From: Ketobacter sp. MCCC 1A13808
Lineage (GTDB): Bacteria > Pseudomonadota > Gammaproteobacteria > Pseudomonadales > Ketobacteraceae
DNA: 64,000 nt
NCBI RefSeq assembly: GCF_009746715.1
Contig: NZ_VRKW01000001.1
Coordinates: 496,001 to 560,000 of the forward strand
Direction of reading: 5' to 3'
Of this stretch, positions 56,470 to 64,000 are shown piece by piece. Positions within the stretch are counted from its first letter, which is position 1, and each line of letters opens with the position of its first letter. The notes below the pieces were generated by a model that did not search any database, was not told the origin of the DNA, and was given only the letters and a program-made list of their open reading frames with translations. Made by a program: the position numbers and the translations under genes.

Positions 56470-59325
56470 ATGGTCGAACAGGTTTTTCATATAGGTCAAC
56501 GCTGGTCAAACACGGCCGAAACCGATTTAGGTATCGGCATTGTCACCCAGGTCAATGAACGCACCGTAACCCTCTTTTTTCCTGCCACTGAAGAACTCCG
56601 AAACTACGCTCAGGCGAATGCCCCGCTTACCCGTCTGGAATTCCACCCCCGCGACATGATTGAAACCGACGACGGTACGCATTTCCGGGTACTGACCCGC
56701 CACGAAGAAGAAGGTCTCTATTTTTATGAAGCGGAAAGCGAGACTGAGCGGGAAGTAAAAATTCTCTGCGAAAGCCAGGTTCAGGGCAGCAGCCGCATGC
56801 CGGAACCCCTGAAGCGCCTGCTACAGGGTCACTTTGAGCATTACAAAAACTTCAGTATGCGACTGAAAACCTGGCAACTGAATTCGGCCTACGACCAACA
56901 TCCGGCTAAGGGCTTCATGGGTGCCAGAGTCGACCCGATCCCTCATCAATTCCATATCGCCAAAACGGTAGCCGACCGCTCGCACCCCAGAATCATGCTG
57001 GCCGACGAAGTAGGCCTTGGTAAGACCATCGAGGCAGGCCTGATTGCCCATCAGCAGCTCATCAGCGGTAAAATCCAGCGCGTGTTGATACTGGTACCTG
57101 ACTCACTGGTACATCAATGGCTGGTGGAAATGCGAAGGCGCTTTAACCTGCCTGTGCGGGTGCTGGATCAGGACCAATGCGAAGCACTCTGTGAACAGCA
57201 GGATACTGACAATCCGTTTATGTTCGAACAGCTGGTGCTTTGCTCCATCCAATTTCTGCTGCAACACCAACGCTGGGCCAACGCGGCGCTGGATTCCCCC
57301 TGGGACCTACTGATCGTGGATGAAGCCCACCACCTGGCCTGGCAGCCGGAAAATCCCAGCCCGGCTTATCAGCTGGTAGAGCAATTCAGCCTGCAGGCAA
57401 AAAGCCTGCTGCTGCTAACGGCAACACCCGAGAAGGAAGGTCCTGAAAGTCACTTCGCCCAATTGCATTTATTAGACCCGTTGCGATATCAGGACTTACC
57501 CGAATTTATTGAGCAACAATCGCGCTTCAATGAAATTGCTCTGGTCGCGGAGCGCCTGATCGACCATAAAGCCCTAACCGCGGAACAACTGCAATGGCTG
57601 CGACAACTACTGAGTGACGAATCCAGCCTCAAGCTCATCGCAAAGCTGGAAGCAGACAACGGCACCAAAGAAGATTTCATCACTCTGGCTACCCGCCTAC
57701 TGGATCAACATGGCACCGGTCGGGCTCTGTTCCGCAATACCCGGGATAGCATCAGCGGGTTTCCGGAACGATCTTTAACACGGGTTGAACTTACGCAACC
57801 AGAAGTGTATCGGGACCTGGAATTGCCTACCCTGGACCAGCAGCTGTATCCGGAAACCGAACTATCCGAGGTCCAGTGGATCAGTCAGGACCCCCGGGTT
57901 GCCTGGTTGACGGAGACTCTGAAAAAAAATCGCACATTGAAATTTCTGGTGATCTGTCACAACAAAGACACCGCCTGCGCCCTGCAAGCCCACCTGCATT
58001 TTAAGGGCGGCATCCAGTGCAGTGCGTTTCATGAAGACCTGAGCCTGATTGAACGCGACCGCAGTGCTGCTTGGTTTGCAGCGGAAGAAGACGGCGCCCA
58101 GGCATTAATCTGTTCGGAAATCGGAAGTGAAGGCCGCAATTTCCAATTCTGCCACCAACTGGTGATGTTCGATCTTCCCGCCTCCATTGATTTACTGGAG
58201 CAGCGCATCGGCCGGCTGGACCGCATCGGACAACAGCATGATATACAGATATATACTCCGTTCATGGCGGGCACCCATCAGCAACGGCTGCTCAACTGGT
58301 TCGATCAGGGGTTCAACGCTTTCGTCAAGACCGAAGCCTCTCACAGCGTAATTTTCGAGAATCTCAACGCTGAGTTCCTGCAGGCCATTGCACTGGCCGA
58401 TGATAACGTACTGGACGAACTCAACACCAAAACACAACAGCGGGTTGCCGATTTACATGAGCGCTTTATTCATGGCCGCAACCGGCTGCTTGAGCTTCAT
58501 TCCCGCGGTGACGGTACAGTGCAGAGTTTAATTGATGCAGTGGCAGACAGTGACGATGATCCGGAGCTGCGTGATTTTATGGAACAGGTCTTCAATGCTT
58601 ATGGTGTGGATGAGGAAGAACTGTCTGAATCGATAACGCTGATTCGGCCTGGTACCTCACTTGAACAAACCAACTTCCCAAATTTACCGGAAGACGGGTT
58701 CAGCGCTACATACCAGCGCAAAATCGCCTTAGGTCGGGAAGACATAGAATTGCTGACCTGGGATCACCCGATGGTCCGCAATGCGATAGACATGATTATT
58801 ACCAGTGGCAAAGGCAGCTCCGTAATGAGTTTGCTGAAGAACAAGCAAATAAAAGAAGGCACAATTCTGCTGGAAACCCTCTATATCGTGGAATGCCCGG
58901 CACCCGGCGAACTGGAGCTGGGTCAACTGTTGCCAGCCACACCGGTGCGTTTGCTATTGGATCAGCGCGGACGGGACATCAGCTCCGCAGTCGAAACTGA
59001 CGCGCTGGACAAACAGCTTAAACGCGTCAAACCGGATTTAATCAGTCCAATGTTGAAAGAGATCCAGGAGCCGATACTGGACATGCTGAGCAAAGGTAAT
59101 GACCTCATGGAAGTGCGCAAGCAGGCCTTAGTAGAGCAGGCAACGGAGTCTTATATTCAGTTCTGGTCAAAAGAAAAGCAGCGTCTACAAGCACTGGCTA
59201 AAGAGCAGGACATTACCCTGCAGCTTCAGCGCGTTGAACGCATGCTGGAACAGGGGCCAGCGACGTTACAAAAAAACGGACAGTACCGCCTGGATGGCTT
59301 GCGCATTATGATTACCGTTTCTTGA
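56470..59325 (+). CDS. rapA: RNA polymerase-associated SWI2/SNF2 ATPase RapA
   Basis: A 951-residue ATPase that helps recycle RNA polymerase. The N-terminal Tudor-like part (IGQRWSNTAETDLGIG) is followed by the helicase core: Walker A ADEVGLGKTIEAGL, DEAH box LLIVDEAHHLAW, TATPEK, and motif VI RIGRLDRIGQQHDI. The C-terminal domain is as in E. coli RapA (968 aa). The start is uncertain: TTG 56449, GTG 56461 and ATG 56470 are in frame. I prefer 56470, with GGAG about 13 bases upstream, as it fits the E. coli N-terminus. rluA follows after 33 bases, the same order as in E. coli. Confidence 0.93.
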   Translation: MVEQVFHIGQRWSNTAETDLGIGIVTQVNERTVTLFFPATEELRNYAQANAPLTRLEFHPRDMIETDDGTHFRVLTRHEEEGLYFYEAESETEREVKILCESQVQGSSRMPEPLKRLLQGHFEHYKNFSMRLKTWQLNSAYDQHPAKGFMGARVDPIPHQFHIAKTVADRSHPRIMLADEVGLGKTIEAGLIAHQQLISGKIQRVLILVPDSLVHQWLVEMRRRFNLPVRVLDQDQCEALCEQQDTDNPFMFEQLVLCSIQFLLQHQRWANAALDSPWDLLIVDEAHHLAWQPENPSPAYQLVEQFSLQAKSLLLLTATPEKEGPESHFAQLHLLDPLRYQDLPEFIEQQSRFNEIALVAERLIDHKALTAEQLQWLRQLLSDESSLKLIAKLEADNGTKEDFITLATRLLDQHGTGRALFRNTRDSISGFPERSLTRVELTQPEVYRDLELPTLDQQLYPETELSEVQWISQDPRVAWLTETLKKNRTLKFLVICHNKDTACALQAHLHFKGGIQCSAFHEDLSLIERDRSAAWFAAEEDGAQALICSEIGSEGRNFQFCHQLVMFDLPASIDLLEQRIGRLDRIGQQHDIQIYTPFMAGTHQQRLLNWFDQGFNAFVKTEASHSVIFENLNAEFLQAIALADDNVLDELNTKTQQRVADLHERFIHGRNRLLELHSRGDGTVQSLIDAVADSDDDPELRDFMEQVFNAYGVDEEELSESITLIRPGTSLEQTNFPNLPEDGFSATYQRKIALGREDIELLTWDHPMVRNAIDMIITSGKGSSVMSLLKNKQIKEGTILLETLYIVECPAPGELELGQLLPATPVRLLLDQRGRDISSAVETDALDKQLKRVKPDLISPMLKEIQEPILDMLSKGNDLMEVRKQALVEQATESYIQFWSKEKQRLQALAKEQDITLQLQRVERMLEQGPATLQKNGQYRLDGLRIMITVS

Positions 59326-59358
59326 AAAGGATCACGCTAACCTTGTCTGGTCATTAGC

Positions 59359-59979
59359 ATGATTGAAATCCTGTTCGAAGACGACCAGCTTCTGGTCGTC
59401 AATAAACCGCCTGGAGTGCTGTCCGTACCCGGTAGAGGACCGGACAAGCAGGATTCTGTGCAAACCCGTTGCGCCTCCCTTTATCCCCAGGCACTGGTCA
59501 TACATCGCCTCGATTGCGCCACTTCCGGTGTTATGCTTTTCGCCAAAACAAAAGCCGCCCAAAGCGAACTCAGCCGTCAGTTCCGCGACCGCGAAACCGA
59601 AAAAGAATACCACGCAGTCACCTATGGCGATTGCCCGGCAGCCGAAGGGGAAATTGATTTCCCACTGATCACTGACTGGCCCAACCGCCCCCGACAAAAG
59701 ATTTGCTACCAAACAGGCAAGCCGTCACTGACCCGGTATCAGCTCTTGAAACACTCGACTTCCGGCAATTGTCTGCGGCTAACGCCGGTAACCGGACGGT
59801 CGCACCAGCTACGGGTACATATGATGGCCATCGGCATGCCCATTGTTGGCGACACACTCTATGCGCCAGCGCACATCGCCCAAATGAGCCCGCGCCTGAT
59901 GTTGCATGCTTATCGACTGAGCTTCACCCACCCGCGGCAGGGACAGCGCATTCGCATGGAAGCCCCCCTACCCTTTTAA
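59359..59979 (+). CDS. rluA: Pseudouridine synthase RluA (23S rRNA U746 / tRNA U32)
   Basis: A 206-residue RluA-family pseudouridine synthase. The catalytic Asp is in HRLDCATSG (about D53), with the family segments NKPPGVLSVPGRG, EKEYHAVTYG, and GRSHQLRVHM. It lacks an S4 domain, as does E. coli RluA (219 aa). The position right after rapA matches the E. coli rapA-rluA pair and supports the specific assignment. It is probably co-transcribed with rapA. Confidence 0.9.
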   Translation: MIEILFEDDQLLVVNKPPGVLSVPGRGPDKQDSVQTRCASLYPQALVIHRLDCATSGVMLFAKTKAAQSELSRQFRDRETEKEYHAVTYGDCPAAEGEIDFPLITDWPNRPRQKICYQTGKPSLTRYQLLKHSTSGNCLRLTPVTGRSHQLRVHMMAIGMPIVGDTLYAPAHIAQMSPRLMLHAYRLSFTHPRQGQRIRMEAPLPF

Positions 59980-60069
59980 GCGCAACCCTTTTATGTCCCC
60001 AATCCGTTTCATTTGCCCGCCAGGGTTCATAAGGTTAGGATAAATCGTATACCTAGAGAGGGCATTTCT

Positions 60070-60726
60070 ATGGCACAGAAAGACTTCTTTGTATTTGATG
60101 ACTTATTTGGTAATTCCGGCGTGCAGCGGGTCGAACTTATTGAGCTCGAAGACGGAGAGATCCTGTGGGTGAAACACTATTACACTCCGGACCAGGCAGG
60201 AGCGCTGTTTTCTCAATTATATCAGCAGGTTCCCTGGCGACAGGACCAAATACGCATCGCCGGAAAAATGACGTCACTACCCCGTCTGCAGGCTTGGTTC
60301 GCAGACCCGGGTATACACTATGGTTATTCCGGTATCGCCATGGAACCCCTTCCCTGGATCGATTGTCTGAGGACCATCAAGCAGGATCTCGAAGCGTACA
60401 GTGACAACCATTTTAATAGTGTGCTGGCGAATCTTTATCGAAATCAACATGATAGCGTAAGCTGGCATGCTGATAACGAGACGGAATTGGGAACTAATCC
60501 CACTATTGCTTCGCTGTCACTGGGCGGCACCCGGGAATTCCAGCTAAAACACCGCCTGCATCCCAGCAAGAAACTGAAAATTCCGATGCAGAGCGGAGAC
60601 TTAATGATCATGAAAGGGGGACTTCAACATCATTGGTTACATCAGATTCCAAAAAGCAAAACACCTTCTGAACCGCGCATCAATCTCACATTCCGGCGAA
60701 TTCTGGATACCGGTTCTAGCAAATAG
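60070..60726 (+). CDS. AlkB-family 2-oxoglutarate/Fe2+ dioxygenase
   Basis: A 218-residue DNA/RNA dealkylation-type dioxygenase. The iron ligands are in SWHADNETELG (HxD) and GGLQHHWLHQIPK (distal His), and the 2-oxoglutarate arginine is in PRINLTFRR. The layout resembles ALKBH2/3-type members more than E. coli AlkB. It would remove 1-methyladenine or 3-methylcytosine lesions oxidatively. The ATG at 60070 has GAGAGGG upstream; a frame from 60013 overlaps no better site. Confidence 0.88.
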   Translation: MAQKDFFVFDDLFGNSGVQRVELIELEDGEILWVKHYYTPDQAGALFSQLYQQVPWRQDQIRIAGKMTSLPRLQAWFADPGIHYGYSGIAMEPLPWIDCLRTIKQDLEAYSDNHFNSVLANLYRNQHDSVSWHADNETELGTNPTIASLSLGGTREFQLKHRLHPSKKLKIPMQSGDLMIMKGGLQHHWLHQIPKSKTPSEPRINLTFRRILDTGSSK

Positions 60727-60796
60727 AGGTGCGTTTCAATCCCAGTCGAATTACAATTCGCGTCCTAACAAACCTGAAAGTAAACAAATTCCCAGT

Positions 60797-61489
60797 ATGA
60801 AGTTTTTCATCAGAACCATTGTCGGATGTATCCTTTTGAGCATAATCGCAACGCACAGCCCCGCCTATGCAGATGGCAAGTCGCATGACAACCACGAAAT
60901 CAAGGAAAAGGTCATTCTTGGCTGGCTTGAGTTTATGTGGCTAAAACCGTGGCAGATAAAAACCAAAGCCAAACTGGACACAGGTGCCAAGACCAGCTCC
61001 ATACATGCCAAAAACATTGAGCATTTTGATAAGGACGGCCAGCCTTGGGTGCGCTTTCAGTTTGGCAGCAGCACCAAACTCAGCAATAACAAATACAAAC
61101 CCGGTAAAAGCAAAAAAGTGGTGACCATCGAAGCCCCGCTCTACCGCAAAGTGATTATCAAGCAACACAAGCGGTCCAACGTCGAACGCCCCGTGGTGAT
61201 GTTGCCGTTCATCATGGGCGGTGTTGAATATACAGCTCAATTCACCCTGACCGATCGCAGTAAGTTTCTCTATCCGGTACTATTGGGCAGGCGTTTTCTG
61301 AAGGACATCGCTATTATTGACCCCGACAACACGTATTTGCGAACTTCAAACGAGGCGTATACCCGTCTGGATATCGATGGAAAAGAATTGACTACGACGG
61401 CGGCTGATAACGAAACTGATAATCAGAATACGCCCGCGAAAGAAGACAAAGATAGCCAAACCGATCAAAGCGAACATAGAAAAACTTAA
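60797..61489 (+). CDS. Retropepsin-like aspartic protease (DUF785/PF05618 family)
   Basis: A 230-residue exported protein. A signal peptide (about 1-25, ending AYA) precedes a retropepsin-like domain with the catalytic signature KLDTGAKTSSIHA (about residues 60-72) and LLGRRFLKDIAIID (about 165-178). Pfam once labelled this family ATP-dependent zinc proteases, a misnomer. A polar tail rich in Asp, Asn and Thr (about 195-230) closes the protein. The next gene starts immediately after its stop (TAA directly followed by ATG). The trio downstream points to a peptide-processing or ligase-linked pathway in the periplasm. Confidence 0.87.
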   Translation: MKFFIRTIVGCILLSIIATHSPAYADGKSHDNHEIKEKVILGWLEFMWLKPWQIKTKAKLDTGAKTSSIHAKNIEHFDKDGQPWVRFQFGSSTKLSNNKYKPGKSKKVVTIEAPLYRKVIIKQHKRSNVERPVVMLPFIMGGVEYTAQFTLTDRSKFLYPVLLGRRFLKDIAIIDPDNTYLRTSNEAYTRLDIDGKELTTTAADNETDNQNTPAKEDKDSQTDQSEHRKT

Positions 61490-63028
61490 ATGACAAAACA
61501 CAAAATCAGCATCATAGCTCTCGTATTGACGGCTATCGCCCTTAGCTTGGCCTATTACAAGCACAAATCTCTTGGCTTGCCGCTGCTCCCGTCACAGCAA
61601 TCCGATGTGTGGACAGTAGAAGCCAAATTACAGTTTAAAGCCAACGGAGGCCCGGCAAAAGCCAGTTTCTATGTGCCCCGGGATCCGCCTGGATTTGTGA
61701 AACTGAACGAAGACTTCATTTCCAGTAATTACGGTCTGGCAACGGAACGAGACGACGTTAACCAGCAAGCGTTGTGGGCTGTACGCCGCGCCAAAGGCAA
61801 ACAAGTGCTGTATTACAGGATGGAGTTCACCCGGGATTCCTCGCCCTATGAAAGGAATACCTCGCCCCGCCCTCCGTATCCTTCGGTTCCCATCTATGAA
61901 GAGCCCCTGGGCTCAGCGGTTCGGGCAGTACTAAAAGATGTGCGCTCACATTCTGCAGACATAGTGACCTTCACCCGCGAACTGCTGTTGCGACTGAACA
62001 ACCCCAAGCCCGACCAAAACATCTCGCTGATTAATAAAACCGGGCGTGGCTCGGTGGAATGGGTGCGCCAGCTGATCGATATATTGGCCGGAGCGCGTAT
62101 ACCTGCCCGAATTGTCTATGTATTGCCGCTACAGGATCTGGTTAAACACGGCACCCTGGTGCCCTGGATTGAAGTACACAACGATTTTGAATGGGTACCC
62201 TTCGACCCGGTGAGTGGTCAACAAGGGTTTCGTGACGATATTCTTGTCTGGCGCACCGGCGATGATCCTCTCGTGACCATAGCCGGCGGACAGCCTGCAG
62301 AAGTGGACTTTTCGATCTCACGACACGCGCTGTCACAAGTGTCAATCGCAGAACAGTGGGCCCGTCAAACCAACTCCCGCCTCATGGATTTTTCGTTGTT
62401 CGCATTGCCGGTACAAACCCAGAATGTGTACCGGATTATCCTGATGGTGCCGCTCGGTGCGCTGGTCATCGTGATACTCAGAAACTTGGTGGGGCTGGCT
62501 ACATTCGGAACCTTTATGCCGGTCCTGATTGCCCTGGCTTTTCGGGAAACGTCCCTTATGTGGGGAGTGATTCTGTTCACCGCGCTGGTGATCGTCGGAC
62601 TTACGTTGCGGCTTTACCTGGAAAAACTCAAACTATTATTAGTACCCAGGCTGGCCGCCGTACTCACCATTGTCATTATGTTGATAGCCTTTTTCAGCAT
62701 TATCAGCGTACAGCTCGAACTGGAACGCGGACTTTCCGTCGCCCTCTTCCCGGTGGTGATCCTGGCAATGACTATTGAACGCATGTCCATAGTACTGGAA
62801 GAAAACGGCACACAGGAGGCTATTAAGCTCGGCATGGGCAGTATGTTCTCAGCCATAATCGGATACCTGGTCATGACCAACCCGCAACTGGGGCACATTA
62901 TATTCGTGTTCCCTGAATGCCTGTTAATCGTATTGGCGATCACACTGGTGTTGGGCCGATACACGGGCTATCGCTTACTGGAACTATGGCGTTTTCGTAG
63001 CCTCATCAAAGAGGCTGATAAAATATGA
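61490..63028 (+). CDS. Inactive transglutaminase fused to multi-spanning membrane domain
   Basis: A 512-residue protein of the Transglut_i_TM / 7TM_transglut families. An N-terminal helix (about 5-22) is followed by a periplasmic transglutaminase-fold domain (about 40-280) and then seven or so membrane helices (about 303-495). The papain-like triad is lost: where Cys is expected the sequence has GSVEWVRQL, and HAW is replaced by VPWIEV, though the late FDP remains. The domain may bind a peptide or glycan and pass the signal to the membrane part. It is adjacent to the protease gene (no gap) and overlaps the ATP-grasp gene by four bases. Confidence 0.85.
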   Translation: MTKHKISIIALVLTAIALSLAYYKHKSLGLPLLPSQQSDVWTVEAKLQFKANGGPAKASFYVPRDPPGFVKLNEDFISSNYGLATERDDVNQQALWAVRRAKGKQVLYYRMEFTRDSSPYERNTSPRPPYPSVPIYEEPLGSAVRAVLKDVRSHSADIVTFTRELLLRLNNPKPDQNISLINKTGRGSVEWVRQLIDILAGARIPARIVYVLPLQDLVKHGTLVPWIEVHNDFEWVPFDPVSGQQGFRDDILVWRTGDDPLVTIAGGQPAEVDFSISRHALSQVSIAEQWARQTNSRLMDFSLFALPVQTQNVYRIILMVPLGALVIVILRNLVGLATFGTFMPVLIALAFRETSLMWGVILFTALVIVGLTLRLYLEKLKLLLVPRLAAVLTIVIMLIAFFSIISVQLELERGLSVALFPVVILAMTIERMSIVLEENGTQEAIKLGMGSMFSAIIGYLVMTNPQLGHIIFVFPECLLIVLAITLVLGRYTGYRLLELWRFRSLIKEADKI

Positions 63029-63987
63029 TGCCCTGGACCCGCTTACGCAAGCTGGGCATCATCGGTATGAACCGGCGCAATGCAGAATTCATTATGCCTT
63101 ATAACCAGCGAAGCTTTTATCCGCTGGTGGACAACAAGATCATTACCAAGCAACGGGCCGTTGCAAGTCATATTCCGGTGCCGGAACTTTACGGACATAT
63201 CGAACTGGAACACCAAAGCCAACACCTGGATGCCCTGCTCTCGCATCATAAAGAGTTTGTGATCAAACCGGCCTGCGGCAGTGGCGGAAACGGCATTCTG
63301 GTAATCGCAGGCAAAAACTCGAACGGTCACTTCCGCAAGGCCAATGACAGCCTGGTTACCCTTGAGCAGATCAAGCACCATATATCCAATATACTCAGTG
63401 GAATGTACAGCCTGGGCGGCGACACGGACTCGGCAATTATCGAATACCGGGTACAATTCGATCCGTGTTTTGCCGACGTTTGCTTCAAAGGTGTACCGGA
63501 TATTCGCCTTATTGTATTTCGTGGTGTACCGGTGTTTGCAATGATCCGTTTGCCGACCCGCCAATCCGATGGCCGCGCCAATCTGCACCAAGGTGCTGTC
63601 GGAGTGGGAATCGATATCGGCTCCGGCATCACCAGCCACGGTGTCATGCAATCCAAGCCGATTCAATACCATCCGGATACGGATATGCCCATCGCCGGGC
63701 TGGAAATCCCCCACTGGCAGCGCATAATGGAAATGGCTGCCAGCTGCTACGACCTGGCCCCCCTGGGTTATCTGGGCGTCGACATAGTCCTGGACCGCAA
63801 CATGGGGCCCATGATGCTTGAACTGAACGCCCGGCCCGGACTCGCCATTCAGATAGCCAACCAACAGGGTTTGGGTCCGGTACTCGAATACATGAAAATC
63901 ATCGGCACCATTCCCGCCTCGCCCAAAAAACGAGTGAAGCTGGGAATCGATATACGCGATAAGTTTGCTGCTCAAGCTTATGGATGA
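63025..63987 (+). CDS. RimK-like ATP-grasp alpha-L-glutamate ligase homologue
   Basis: A 320-residue ATP-grasp enzyme. Segments FVIKPACGSGGNGILVI (ATP-binding, about 79-95), DIRLIVFRGVPVFAMIRLP, and GVDIVLDRNMGPMMLELNARPGL (metal and ATP ligands, about 250-273) define the fold. RimK-like enzymes add amino acids, often glutamate, to protein or small-molecule carboxylates. It overlaps the inactive transglutaminase gene by ATGA (63025-63028). No signal peptide is seen, so it acts in the cytoplasm while its partners are exported, raising the question of what substrate links them. It ends 13 bases before the window edge. Confidence 0.87.
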   Translation: MMPWTRLRKLGIIGMNRRNAEFIMPYNQRSFYPLVDNKIITKQRAVASHIPVPELYGHIELEHQSQHLDALLSHHKEFVIKPACGSGGNGILVIAGKNSNGHFRKANDSLVTLEQIKHHISNILSGMYSLGGDTDSAIIEYRVQFDPCFADVCFKGVPDIRLIVFRGVPVFAMIRLPTRQSDGRANLHQGAVGVGIDIGSGITSHGVMQSKPIQYHPDTDMPIAGLEIPHWQRIMEMAASCYDLAPLGYLGVDIVLDRNMGPMMLELNARPGLAIQIANQQGLGPVLEYMKIIGTIPASPKKRVKLGIDIRDKFAAQAYG

Positions 63988-64000
63988 AAACCCCGAGCGA

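Noticed and set aside
63043-63975. 310-codon antisense frame opposite the ATP-grasp gene
   Set aside because: The plus-strand frame has clear ATP-grasp motifs and overlaps its upstream gene by ATGA; the antisense frame shows no family pattern.

Overview
The window reads as chromosomal DNA of an aerobic, lipid-degrading gammaproteobacterium. The evidence is a rapA-rluA pair in the enterobacterial order, a cytochrome bo quinol oxidase operon (cyoABCD), LpxO, FieF, FadH, OprF/OmpA-type and DUF481 outer membrane proteins, and many beta-oxidation enzymes. The gene style resembles marine oil- and lipid-degrading genera (Alcanivorax, Marinobacter, Ketobacter type); the genus is inference. I see no rRNA, tRNA, insertion sequence, prophage or CRISPR array. 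Genes are dense and mostly in short operons.

Layout. 1-3.2 kb: partial FieF metal exporter, divergent from a Memo/AMMECR1 pair and an EamA transporter. 3.3-5.9 kb: two tandem acyl-CoA dehydrogenases, the first lacking the usual catalytic glutamate and FAD-site signature. 6.2-8.2 kb: a secreted CBM2-GH5 cellulase with a 15-bp tandem-repeat linker. 8.2-13.1 kb, minus strand: a small membrane protein, a secreted S9 peptidase and FadH. 13.3-23.4 kb: a thiolase divergent from a FabG4-type reductase, then cyoABCD on the opposite strand, then an AraC regulator divergent from a MaoC-type dehydratase. The thiolase, reductase and dehydratase look like one fatty-acid module that the cyo operon interrupts.

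23.4-34.97 kb: a GAF-PAS-GGDEF cyclase; a FAN1-type nuclease overlapping an XPD/DinG-type helicase that carries its own RecB-type nuclease domain; MurI; a receiver domain fused to a membrane anchor and an extracytoplasmic domain; a diiron hydrolase-like protein; an HNH endonuclease; and a 7TM-DISM sensor with a decayed GGDEF domain. 35-39.5 kb, minus strand: DUF481 and OmpA-type proteins, a 4-hydroxybutyryl-CoA dehydratase-like flavoprotein and a small conserved protein. 39.7-43.3 kb, plus strand: enoyl-CoA hydratase, MiaE, a glycosyltransferase-like protein and an SDR.

43.3-56.4 kb mixes signalling genes (cNMP-GGDEF cyclase, hybrid histidine kinase, cNMP-HDOD protein) with metabolic genes (NUDIX, metallo-beta-lactamase fold, ABC1 kinase, OYE-type reductase, carboxylesterase), a secreted MORN-repeat protein and LpxO. 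56.4-64 kb: rapA, rluA, an AlkB-family dioxygenase, and a tightly packed trio (retropepsin-like protease, inactive transglutaminase with a multi-spanning membrane domain, RimK-like ATP-grasp ligase).

The strongest candidates for incompletely described systems are the closing protease/transglutaminase/ligase trio, the nuclease-helicase pair at 25-29 kb, the membrane-anchored receiver protein, and the dehydratase-like enzyme with altered cluster-ligand spacing.
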